Assembly: GCF_902364025.1 (NCBI RefSeq)
Contig: NZ_CABJCG010000019.1
Location: forward strand, 61,089 to 125,088
From: Enterocloster lavalensis
GTDB lineage: Bacteria > Bacillota > Clostridia > Lachnospirales > Lachnospiraceae
Direction of reading: 5' to 3'
Length of the DNA stretch: 64,000 nucleotides
The notes beneath the pieces were generated by a model that saw only the letters and a program-made list of their open reading frames with translations, was not told where the DNA came from and ran no database searches. Of this stretch, positions 1 through 9,720 are shown in pieces; within the stretch, counting starts at the first letter, position 1; each line of letters begins with the position of its first letter. Both the position numbers and the translations under genes were made by a program.

Positions 1-1
1 C

Positions 2-229
2 TACCTCATAGGAGAAGAAGCTTGTCTCGGAAAAGGTTTGGGTAAGGAAATGGTTACCTCGCTTGTGGATCTGGTATTTTCGTTTCCGGATGCCAAAAGA
101 GTTACCGCCGACATCGACAAGGAGAACAAGGCGTCTGAGAGGACACTGTTATCATGCGGCTTTACGTTATTTGATGCGGAATTCAGCCGTTATGTTTTGA
201 CTCATAAATCGAACAACATTACAGGATGA
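2..229 (+). CDS. GNAT-family N-acetyltransferase, C-terminal fragment
   Basis: The reading frame is open from the first base of the window, so the N-terminus lies outside it. About 75 residues remain. They begin with an acetyl-CoA-binding loop of the GNAT type (GxGLGKEM, matching the Q/R-x-x-G-x-G/A signature), followed by a helix and a strand containing N-K-A-S-E-R-T-L-L-S-C-G-F. That stretch is the usual C-terminal GNAT pattern, in which an Asn and a C/G-F end mark the last motif. The substrate cannot be told from this fragment; relatives acetylate amines of small molecules or protein N-termini in the cytoplasm. It ends ten bases before the next gene's ribosome binding site. Confidence 0.75.
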   Translation, partial: YLIGEEACLGKGLGKEMVTSLVDLVFSFPDAKRVTADIDKENKASERTLLSCGFTLFDAEFSRYVLTHKSNNITG

Positions 230-244
230 AGAGAGGGTATGAAC

Positions 245-967
245 ATGATTACACCGATGACAAAAGCATGGGAGACGGAACTGCTGTGGACTGGGGAGGA
301 ACTTACCAAAAAAAGTAAAATGAAACATGAGGGAGGCGGCCTGTTAATCCTGGGTATTGGGGCGCTGGCTCTCGGAGTGTTCAACCATCTGCTGTTCCAT
401 ATGATCTATGAAAGTGATATAATGTGGATTGTAGTTACCGTAGTCTGCGTGCTTCTTGGCGTCATCCTGACCGGACTCGGCGTAAAAATGATGTCCAAAA
501 CCGGCGCCTCTGTTGCGGAGATGACGGCCAAGGACAGCGGCTACAGCGCAGAAGAAATACTGGAATTTTATAGGGAATGCCGCCAGCCGGATGCACTGCT
601 ATTGTCTTTGACTTCCCAACCCACCAGAGAAAAAGATTTTATGAAAGTGGGCTTTTTGACTAAAAACTGGCTGCGGCTGCCAAACAGGCTGTATCATGGC
701 GTCATGCGGATTTCGGACATGGCGGTGATCTGGTATGAAGAGTCTGCGCTTCCAGGTTATGATCCGGGTATTTTCACCATTAAAAGTGACGGAAACATGC
801 TGTATGTGAAATGCAAACCGGATGTGGGAACTGAGCTCGTTGCGGCGCTCGCCGGCAGAAACCCCGAGAGCATTACAGCGCGGCGTTTTACGTTTGAGGG
901 CGATCACTATGATGCCTTTCAGAACCCGAAGAAGGCGGCGGACCTTTATCGGATGAGGAGACATTAG
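245..967 (+). CDS. Membrane protein of unknown function, two TM segments
   Basis: I do not recognise a family. The protein has two hydrophobic segments at about residues 32-52 and 60-82. A soluble C-terminal domain of about 150 residues follows, with a strand-rich appearance (ADMAVIWYEES, GIFTIKSDGNMLYVKCKP) resembling a PH-like or YcxB-like domain behind a membrane anchor; that fold suggestion is weak. The start is placed at ATG 245 because the GAGAGGG ribosome binding site ends at 237, which leaves 7 bases. ATG 239 in the same frame would sit too close. It lies just downstream of the GNAT gene and may be co-transcribed with it. Confidence 0.6.
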   Translation: MITPMTKAWETELLWTGEELTKKSKMKHEGGGLLILGIGALALGVFNHLLFHMIYESDIMWIVVTVVCVLLGVILTGLGVKMMSKTGASVAEMTAKDSGYSAEEILEFYRECRQPDALLLSLTSQPTREKDFMKVGFLTKNWLRLPNRLYHGVMRISDMAVIWYEESALPGYDPGIFTIKSDGNMLYVKCKPDVGTELVAALAGRNPESITARRFTFEGDHYDAFQNPKKAADLYRMRRH

Positions 968-1057
968 TCCATTGATAAGAAATCTCCCCGGGAATAGGAT
1001 TTGAAAAGAGAGGAACACGTCAGGCAACCGATGCGCAGAGATTACGGAGGGTGAAGC

Positions 1058-1405
1058 ATGAAAACGAAATTGATCGGGTGGTTGGCCGGGTCTGCAGCGG
1101 TGATGCTCTTACTGCCATGGGCCGCGGTAACGTTTGTCCAAAGTGATGCCGGAATGGCGGTTACGCTGCTGTTGTTTTTTGCGATCAATCCGGCATTCTC
1201 CATTGTAACAGGGATCTTTGCAGGAAAATCCATGAAAGAAATGTGGTGCCTGCCTGTCATTGCCGCCGCCTTGTTTTTGCTTGGTACATGGGCGTTCTTT
1301 GATCCGGGGGAAGGTGCGTTTGTCATATACGCGGTGGTTTATCTGGTCATTGGCATGGCCTCGATGCTGGCTTCTTCATGGTTCTGTGCGGGAAAACGGC
1401 GGTAG
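1058..1405 (+). CDS. Small integral membrane protein, four TM segments
   Basis: This is a 115-residue protein made almost entirely of four hydrophobic helices (about residues 7-28, 33-53, 62-82 and 88-110) with short charged loops and a basic C-terminal tail (GKRR). It has a clear start: GGAGGG lies eight bases upstream of ATG 1058. No catalytic motif is visible. Similar small four-helix proteins are common in Lachnospiraceae near membrane or signalling genes, but I can name no function. A terminator hairpin follows at 1520-1573. Confidence 0.6.
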   Translation: MKTKLIGWLAGSAAVMLLLPWAAVTFVQSDAGMAVTLLLFFAINPAFSIVTGIFAGKSMKEMWCLPVIAAALFLLGTWAFFDPGEGAFVIYAVVYLVIGMASMLASSWFCAGKRR

Positions 1406-1519
1406 CCGGGACGGAAGATAAATACGACGAATCAAAGCAGTTGCGCTGTCACATACCAAGGGGAGAACATAACAGTAATTTACGGACCGAATCTTAGCAT
1501 ACAGAGGGGATAATTTCAG

Positions 1520-1573
1520 AAGGTGTCACAGAATCATCATCCAACCTTGATGATTTTGCGGCACCTTCTTTTA
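1520..1573 (+). terminator. Rho-independent terminator
   Basis: A long imperfect stem pairs AAGGTG at 1520 with CACCTT at 1562-1567, and inside it AATCATCA pairs with TGATGATT. It is followed by a T-rich run. It closes the unit containing the small membrane proteins. The rest of the 1406-1718 gap holds the promoter at 1623-1651 and no open frame I can support. Confidence 0.75.
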
Positions 1574-1622
1574 TCTCCATTCTGTCGCAAACAGTCAAAA
1601 AAAGGTCCCATTTGCTAATAAA

Positions 1623-1651
1623 TTGACATTTGTAACATTTTGTGGTAATAT
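1623..1651 (+). promoter_or_regulatory. Sigma-A type promoter of the HPt/response regulator cluster
   Basis: TTGACA at 1623-1628 and TAATAT at 1646-1651 are separated by exactly 17 bases, upstream of the HPt gene at 1719. This is a near-consensus housekeeping promoter. It probably drives the genes up to 12.5 kb, since no terminator is visible before 12567. Confidence 0.75.
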
Positions 1652-1718
1652 TATTTGGTACAGGTACACAGAATGGCGGCGGTCAAATTGCGCGTCATAA
1701 ATGATATAAGTTGGTGGT

Positions 1719-2081
1719 ATGGTGATGGATGTCAAGGGATGCTATAAAAAAATGGGCGGCAATTATGAGCAGGCTGCCCGCTTAATGGGCAGCGATGAAC
1801 GGATTTTAAAATACTTAAAGTTATTTCAAGGCGATATGAATTTCTACGCTTTGTGCAGCGCGGTTAAGGAGAATGATTTTAAAACTGCCTTTAATGCGGC
1901 GCATACGCTAAAAGGGCTCGCCTTAAATTTAAGCCTGACATCCCTTGCCGACCGGACAAAGGAACTGACGGAACTGCTTCGCGGCGGGGATCCCGGCGAG
2001 GGCCTCGCCTCACTGCTTGAAAGGACAACAAGGACATATGCATCGGTGCTGGAATGTATTAATACTCTGATAGATGAATAA
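1719..2081 (+). CDS. HPt (histidine phosphotransfer) domain protein
   Basis: This is a 120-residue, all-helical protein with the HPt signature AAHTLKGLA. The phosphorylatable histidine is residue 62, with Lys and Gly at +3 and +4 as in other HPt domains. It would shuttle a phosphoryl group between receiver domains of hybrid kinases and a terminal response regulator. Two hybrid kinases ending in receiver domains lie in the same cluster (5682 and 9721), and a receiver protein follows 16 bases downstream, so a complete phosphorelay can be assembled from these genes. The start could be ATG 1719 or 1725; neither has a strong ribosome binding site. Confidence 0.85.
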   Translation: MVMDVKGCYKKMGGNYEQAARLMGSDERILKYLKLFQGDMNFYALCSAVKENDFKTAFNAAHTLKGLALNLSLTSLADRTKELTELLRGGDPGEGLASLLERTTRTYASVLECINTLIDE

Positions 2082-2097
2082 CTGAAAAGGGGAGAGG

Positions 2098-4166
<2,069 letters not shown>

Positions 4167-4170
<4 letters not shown>

Positions 4171-5636
4171 AATACGAGACCTATCAGTACGACAGAATAT
4201 TTGAAATCCTGAAACATAAAATTGAATCCGGGCGAATGCCCAAGGGGACTGTGCTTCCCTCCATCGCCGATCTTTGCAGGGAATACAAAGTCTCCAACAA
4301 AACCATACGCCGTGTGGTAGCGATGCTGGCGGACGCAGGATTAATCAAAACAAAAGAGCGGCAGCTCTCGGTGGTTATTTTTGACCAGCATAAAGGGGAA
4401 GATGATTCTGCGGACGATTTGCAGGAACCGGACGGCCCTGTTATGACAGACATTTTAAAAACAGCGGAAATTCTTTACTATCCGTTTATCTGTCATGGAA
4501 TTTCCCTGTGCAGCAAGGACGATTGGGATATTCCCGAAAGAATCGTCCGGCAGTTGGACCCCAAATTGCCGTCTCTTTTTTGGAAAAAGACGAAGCTGAT
4601 CTGGCGCTTTTTTATCGCGCGGTGCGAAAACGAGCTGAGCCTTCATATCGTTGATGACCTCGGTTTTCTGGGGGTGGAATACAGGGAAAACAACATCGGC
4701 TCACGCATCACCTATCAGCGGACGCTCCTTGAGTTCATTCAGAAGAGCAGAATCGAGGTACCGGCAAGCGAAGCGATAAAAGAATTCCTTGCGTACATCC
4801 ATTTTATTACGATTTCCCGGGAGGATTTTCAATGTTATGTCCCCGCGGATTCACCCTTCCGCGTCGGCGTTCAGGGGCTGAATCAGTGGATGAAAACAGC
4901 GGAGGAGCGCTATTCCAGCGTATACCTGGATATTTTAGGACTTATCACAATCGGTTATTATCAGCCGGGAGACAGGCTGCCTTCTCACGCCCAGATGCAG
5001 AAGATGTACGGCGTAAGCGTAAACACGACGACGCAAGCCGTTCATTGCCTGCAAAAATGGGGCGTTGTAGAGGCGACCCGGGGGAGAGGGATTTTTGTAT
5101 CTGAGAATATCGAGGCCCTCAACAACATTCATGTGGATCCCCGGCTGATTGCCAGCCATATCAGACGGTACCTGGATTGCCTGGAGCTGATTTCCCTTAC
5201 GGTCGAAGGGGTGGCGTGTCATGCCGCGGCCCATGTTTCTCCTGAGCATATACGGAAATTGATTCATCGATTGGACGAGGTGAAAATAAGCGGCAGTTTG
5301 TATCAGCCCGCGCCGGTGATACTTCTGGAATTTTTAACAGAGCATATCCCATATGAAGCCCTGAAAACGATCTATACGATTATCCTTAAAAACTATCGAA
5401 TCGGCCGGAAAATACCAAAACTGATCAACGGCGGCAACCGGCCCAATAAATCTGAGATACACCGCAGGTGCGCGGAAGCGGTGGATACGCTGCTGGGCGG
5501 CGATCAGAGCGCATTTGCAAGGCAAGCCGCGGAGATGTTCGAGTATACCCATCAGCTCATCGTAAAAGAATGTAAAAGGCTGGGCTACTGGAATACGGTT
5601 CAGGACTTATATGACGGCTCTCAGCTGTGGAAATAG
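4167..5636 (+). CDS. Transcription regulator with two GntR-type winged helices
   Basis: The N-terminal 75 residues form a GntR-type winged helix (PKGTVLPSIADLCREYKVSNKTIRRVV followed by ADAGLIKT). A second winged helix is found at about residues 250-320 (YQPGDRLPSHAQMQKMYGVSVNTTTQAV, then the wing ATRGRGIFV). Ordinary GntR proteins have only one such domain plus an effector domain. Regions between and after the two helices are helical and do not match an effector domain I can name. It is translationally coupled to the receiver/HD-GYP/GGDEF protein (four-base overlap), so it probably regulates or is regulated by the same pathway. Confidence 0.8.
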
Positions 5637-5681
5637 GAAGCTTCAAATGCAGCGCTGGGCCGAGAGGGACGGAAAATCAAA

Positions 5682-7814
5682 ATGAAACGGGAAACGGATG
5701 GTAAAATCAAAAAAGCCGGAGCAAAAAATCAGCAATGGCCCATAAAGGCAACCCTTCTGTTGACGGTACTGCTTACGTTTGAGGTGCTTTGGTTTACTTC
5801 CGCATATCGTCATTTAAGTCAATCCATTCAAAAGGAGCGGATCGACTCCATCGAGCAGATGAGCACGCTCATTTCGGAAAAGCTGCTTTTGCTGAGGCAG
5901 AATTATGAGGACAAGGTAAGGCAGGCAGGCCACATCATCATGGACAGCCATATCCGGTCATTTGAACAGGGACGGGCGCTGCTTCTGGCGTATGATCAGT
6001 TATACCTGCTGGCTGAGGACGGCACCTGTATTTCCCTGACGGGAGAAAAAATCGTAATGGCCGAATCGGAAGAGATAAGGAATCTGAAAACCTCGGATTC
6101 GGTTCGGACGGATTTCTGTACGGTACATACCAAGGGCGATTTTTGGGTGTTTATGTCGCCTCTTACCGATGTGACCATAGAAGGCAAGGCGTATTTCGGC
6201 GTGATCATGCTGGTGGACTCCAATACCTACGCGGAGGTTGCAGCCACTGCCTTATATGAGAATCAGGGAGCGTCCTATGTGGTGAATCAGCAGGGGGTGA
6301 TTGAGCTGAGGCCCACAAAGTCAACCGCAAACAATTATTTTGGCGGGTATAATCTGCTCAATATTTTGCGGGAAAGGAAGGTGGATGACAAGCTGGTTCT
6401 TGCGCTGCAGCGGGGGATTGAGGAGCGGCAGGAAGTCAACTTTTCCGCCAAGATCGGTGGGGAAACATGGCGGATACAAAGCTTTCCCGACAGCTGGGGC
6501 AACAGCATCGTCATTACGGTCCCCATTTCGATTACGGCCCGTACAACTTTTGACGGAATGCGGAATGTCATTATTATAATTGGTCTTACGCTCGTGTCCA
6601 TGGTCGCCTTGGCGTTGATCTGGATCTCCTACTATGTGAGAAAGGGGCAGCAAATCAAGCTGGAGCAGGCAAAGGCCAACTTGAAGAGCGACTTTATGAA
6701 CAAAGTCTCCCACGATATCCGCACGCCGCTGACCGCTGTGATCGGGCTGAATGACCTGCTGCTGCACAATGCGGACAAACCGGATATTGTGGCGGACTGC
6801 GCGCGTAAAGCGAAGAAGTCCGGGGAATACCTGGTCTCCATTATCAATGACGTATTGGATTTGAGCCGGATCGAAAGCGGAAAGCTGCGCCTCTCACATA
6901 CGGCCTTTGATATGAAGGAACTGCTGGACACCGTTGTTCAGCTGGAGGTTTATCCCGCCAGCGAGAAGGCGCTGACCTTCCGCCTGGACTGTCCGGAGAA
7001 TATCCACCCGGGATTTTTTGGGGATGCCGTTCGCATCAAGCAGTGTCTGATCAATCTGACTTCCAATGCCATTAAATTTACGCCTGAACAGGGGACCGTG
7101 ACCCTGACCTACCGGGAGCAGATGGAAGACGACCGATATACCAGAGTTTATTTTGTGGTCGAAGATACCGGGATTGGCATGAGCGAAGGGTTTATGAAGC
7201 AGATGTTCCATCCCTTTGAGCAGGAACAGTCCTCCCTGACCTCCGCCCATGTGGGCAGCGGTCTGGGACTGGCCATTGTACACAGTCTTGTGACCCTGAT
7301 GAACGGCACGATCCACGCGGAGAGCAAAATAAATCAGGGGAGCAGATTTGTCATAGAGCTTCCACTGGAGCGAACCGAGTTGAGTGAAGCGGAACCGGAA
7401 AACGAGCGAACCGATGAATTGCCCGCTTATTTGCTTGGCAAGAGAATCCTGTTGGCGGAAGATAACGAAATCAACCGCGAGATTGTGGCAGAGCTTTTGA
7501 CCGGACTCGGTTTTGTGGTCGATGGAGCGGCAAATGGCGCAGAGGCGTTGGAGCGCTTCAAACAATCTTCCATGGGATATTATTCCATCATTTTGATGGA
7601 CATCCAAATGCCGGTGATGAACGGCCTGGAGGCCGTCGCGGCCATCCGTAAATCGGCGCACATGGACGCGCAGAGAATCCCCATCATTGCGTTATCCGCA
7701 AACGCGTTTGAGGAGGATGTGGAGAAATCGCTTGCCAACGGCATGCAGGCCCATATCAGCAAGCCGGTCGATATCAATACGATCAAGAAACTGTTTGTCA
7801 AATACATACGCTAA
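5682..7814 (+). CDS. Hybrid sensor histidine kinase with extracytoplasmic sensor
   Basis: The 710-residue protein starts with a TM helix (about 24-44), an extracytoplasmic sensor of about 240 residues with Cache-like features, and a second TM (about 290-312). A HisKA domain (H344 in VSHDIRTPLT) and an HATPase domain (N-box LINLTSNAIKF, G-box GSGLGLAIV) follow. The C-terminal receiver domain carries phospho-acceptor D640 in ILMDIQMP. It would autophosphorylate on H344, pass to D640 and then to an HPt domain, for which the protein at 1719 is the obvious candidate. It lies 45 bases after the GntR-type regulator and 14 bases before the solute-binding lipoprotein, which may present a ligand to it. 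Confidence 0.92.
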   Translation: MKRETDGKIKKAGAKNQQWPIKATLLLTVLLTFEVLWFTSAYRHLSQSIQKERIDSIEQMSTLISEKLLLLRQNYEDKVRQAGHIIMDSHIRSFEQGRALLLAYDQLYLLAEDGTCISLTGEKIVMAESEEIRNLKTSDSVRTDFCTVHTKGDFWVFMSPLTDVTIEGKAYFGVIMLVDSNTYAEVAATALYENQGASYVVNQQGVIELRPTKSTANNYFGGYNLLNILRERKVDDKLVLALQRGIEERQEVNFSAKIGGETWRIQSFPDSWGNSIVITVPISITARTTFDGMRNVIIIIGLTLVSMVALALIWISYYVRKGQQIKLEQAKANLKSDFMNKVSHDIRTPLTAVIGLNDLLLHNADKPDIVADCARKAKKSGEYLVSIINDVLDLSRIESGKLRLSHTAFDMKELLDTVVQLEVYPASEKALTFRLDCPENIHPGFFGDAVRIKQCLINLTSNAIKFTPEQGTVTLTYREQMEDDRYTRVYFVVEDTGIGMSEGFMKQMFHPFEQEQSSLTSAHVGSGLGLAIVHSLVTLMNGTIHAESKINQGSRFVIELPLERTELSEAEPENERTDELPAYLLGKRILLAEDNEINREIVAELLTGLGFVVDGAANGAEALERFKQSSMGYYSIILMDIQMPVMNGLEAVAAIRKSAHMDAQRIPIIALSANAFEEDVEKSLANGMQAHISKPVDINTIKKLFVKYIR

Positions 7815-7828
7815 AGAGGGGGCGCGGA

Positions 7829-9694
7829 ATGAAAAAACGGAAGTTTTTATGCATCGTATTGTCGTTTCACATGCTGTTTTGCATGGGCGGCTGCGTCCAG
7901 GCGCCGCGCGAAACGGAGACGAAAGCGCGGTTCTGCCCGGAAAATGATATTATAACCTATGAACCTGTGGATTTTGACAAAACGGTTATCACCATCGGCA
8001 CATACGCCCCCTGCAATTCGGATCCGGTGGAGCTTGCCATTGAGGCGCAATTCCCGGATGTGGATATTGTCGTCCTGGAACAGGCCAGCATTCCCGACAT
8101 TCAGACCCACGTAAGGCAGCCCGCCGTACAGAGGGAATTAGAAGATATTATCTTTACGGGCTATTTGCAGGATATGGAGGTAAGCGACAGCATATTTTAT
8201 GATTTATCTGCCGAAGATTTTACCTCCCTCTACAATCAATCGGTACTAAACAACATGAGCTCCGGCGGAAGCCTTTACCAGCTTCCGATCAACAGTTCCA
8301 TACAGGGGATTTTTTACAACAAAAGCCTGTTCGAGTCCTACGGTTGGGAAATTCCGGAGACGATTGACGCATTTTATAAGCTGTGCGATGAAATATCCGC
8401 TCAGGGTATCCGCCCCTTTGTCCCCTGCTTTAAGTATTCTCCGGACGGAGTCGGTCTGGGATTCAGCAACCGCGCTATTTTTTCCACCATGGATAAAAGA
8501 GAGCAGTATGAACTTTTTTGCAGCGGTCAAGCCTCCTGCAAGGGCCTGCTGGAGCCATATTTCGAGGTGCACAAAACGCTTTATGACCGAGGCATCGTGG
8601 TGGACGACGACTTCTCTTCAAGCCTGACAAGAAACCGCCACGCCCTTTACGAGGGGAAGATCGCGATGCTGCCGGAACAGCTGACCATGTTTTCCCTGTA
8701 CGAGGACGAGCAGCCGGAATGTGAGATTGGATTTATCGGTTATCCCACCGATACGCCCGGGGAGCGGTGGATGCAGATGATGCAGGGACGCAGCATAGCG
8801 CTGTCCAAGGCGTCCATGGAGGACCCCGATAAAAAGCAGACGCTGCTGGATATCCTGGCGTTTCTCAGCACCAATGAGGGACAGGCGGCCCTGCTGGAGG
8901 TTTTTTCGGGGTTGAGCAGCGTAAAATCCGCCCAGGCAAATTTGAGAGAAGAATATTGGGACGTGCAGAACTGTATTGAAAACGGACAGATTTTTTTTGC
9001 CGGCAGAATTGGAAACGATCAGCACAACCCCACCCTGAAGGCATATTTGGATGGCAAGCTGACCCTGGAGCAGGTTCTTGACCAAACGGACGCCATGATG
9101 AAAGAAAGTTACGCGGACCGGGAGCCCAAGGAGCCTGTCGGGACCGCAGCCGAGGAGTTTACAGTCCTGGAAACCAGCGCATTTATTGCCGATGCCATGC
9201 GCTTTGCCACCGGAGCGGAGATTGCTCTCATTCCTCACAGAACCTATTATACGGGGAATCTGGCGAAGTTTTATGAGGGCGATGTCACAATGATGTATCC
9301 CTTTTATCTGAGAGGGCTTGGGGCCGGGGATTACCTGACCACCTATGAGATCACCGGCGCCGATCTGAAAAAGCTGATGGAGCACCCCATTATCAACGGC
9401 GAGGAAATCAATGCCCTGTACGCCTTCTCCGGATTGAAGATGGAATACGCCCCCTGGCGGGCCTGGGATAAAAATGTGATCAAGCTGACCCTGGAGGACG
9501 GAAGTGAGATTGAGGACGGGAAGCGCTACACGGTCGCCGCCTGGCCCACCTCCATTGACGAATCCTATCTCACCTCCGCGCTGAACGTCCACAGCGAACT
9601 TGGCAGCAACATCGACCTGGTCACGTCCGCTGTCAAACAGGCGGGAACCATCTCCCCGGCAAAGGACCACCGGCTCACACTCCGGTGGGATTGA
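7829..9694 (+). CDS. Lipoprotein: solute-binding protein fused to a 5'-nucleotidase C-terminal-like domain
   Basis: A lipoprotein signal is seen at the N-terminus (basic start, hydrophobic core, CMGGC with the cysteine near residue 25). Residues about 40-430 look like a type 1 extracellular sugar-binding protein (SBP family 1/8): N-G-I-F-Y-N-K-S-L-F and repeated hinge-like strands. From about residue 440 the sequence changes to the pattern of a 5'-nucleotidase C-terminal domain: SAFIADAMRFATGAEIALI, then a Y-x-G-D-V/T strand, then the ITGADLKKLMEHP helix. The metallophosphoesterase half of a real 5'-nucleotidase is absent, so this half can only bind. It sits between two hybrid kinases, suggesting a sensing accessory rather than a transporter; no permease is nearby. 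Confidence 0.75.
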   Translation: MKKRKFLCIVLSFHMLFCMGGCVQAPRETETKARFCPENDIITYEPVDFDKTVITIGTYAPCNSDPVELAIEAQFPDVDIVVLEQASIPDIQTHVRQPAVQRELEDIIFTGYLQDMEVSDSIFYDLSAEDFTSLYNQSVLNNMSSGGSLYQLPINSSIQGIFYNKSLFESYGWEIPETIDAFYKLCDEISAQGIRPFVPCFKYSPDGVGLGFSNRAIFSTMDKREQYELFCSGQASCKGLLEPYFEVHKTLYDRGIVVDDDFSSSLTRNRHALYEGKIAMLPEQLTMFSLYEDEQPECEIGFIGYPTDTPGERWMQMMQGRSIALSKASMEDPDKKQTLLDILAFLSTNEGQAALLEVFSGLSSVKSAQANLREEYWDVQNCIENGQIFFAGRIGNDQHNPTLKAYLDGKLTLEQVLDQTDAMMKESYADREPKEPVGTAAEEFTVLETSAFIADAMRFATGAEIALIPHRTYYTGNLAKFYEGDVTMMYPFYLRGLGAGDYLTTYEITGADLKKLMEHPIINGEEINALYAFSGLKMEYAPWRAWDKNVIKLTLEDGSEIEDGKRYTVAAWPTSIDESYLTSALNVHSELGSNIDLVTSAVKQAGTISPAKDHRLTLRWD

Positions 9695-9720
9695 ACTGCG
9701 GCTATTAAGTAGGAGTCTAT

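Noticed and set aside
8618..9670. Minus-strand open frame of 350 residues opposite the fused lipoprotein
   Set aside because: Composition reflects the complementary strand of the real gene, and no motif is found.
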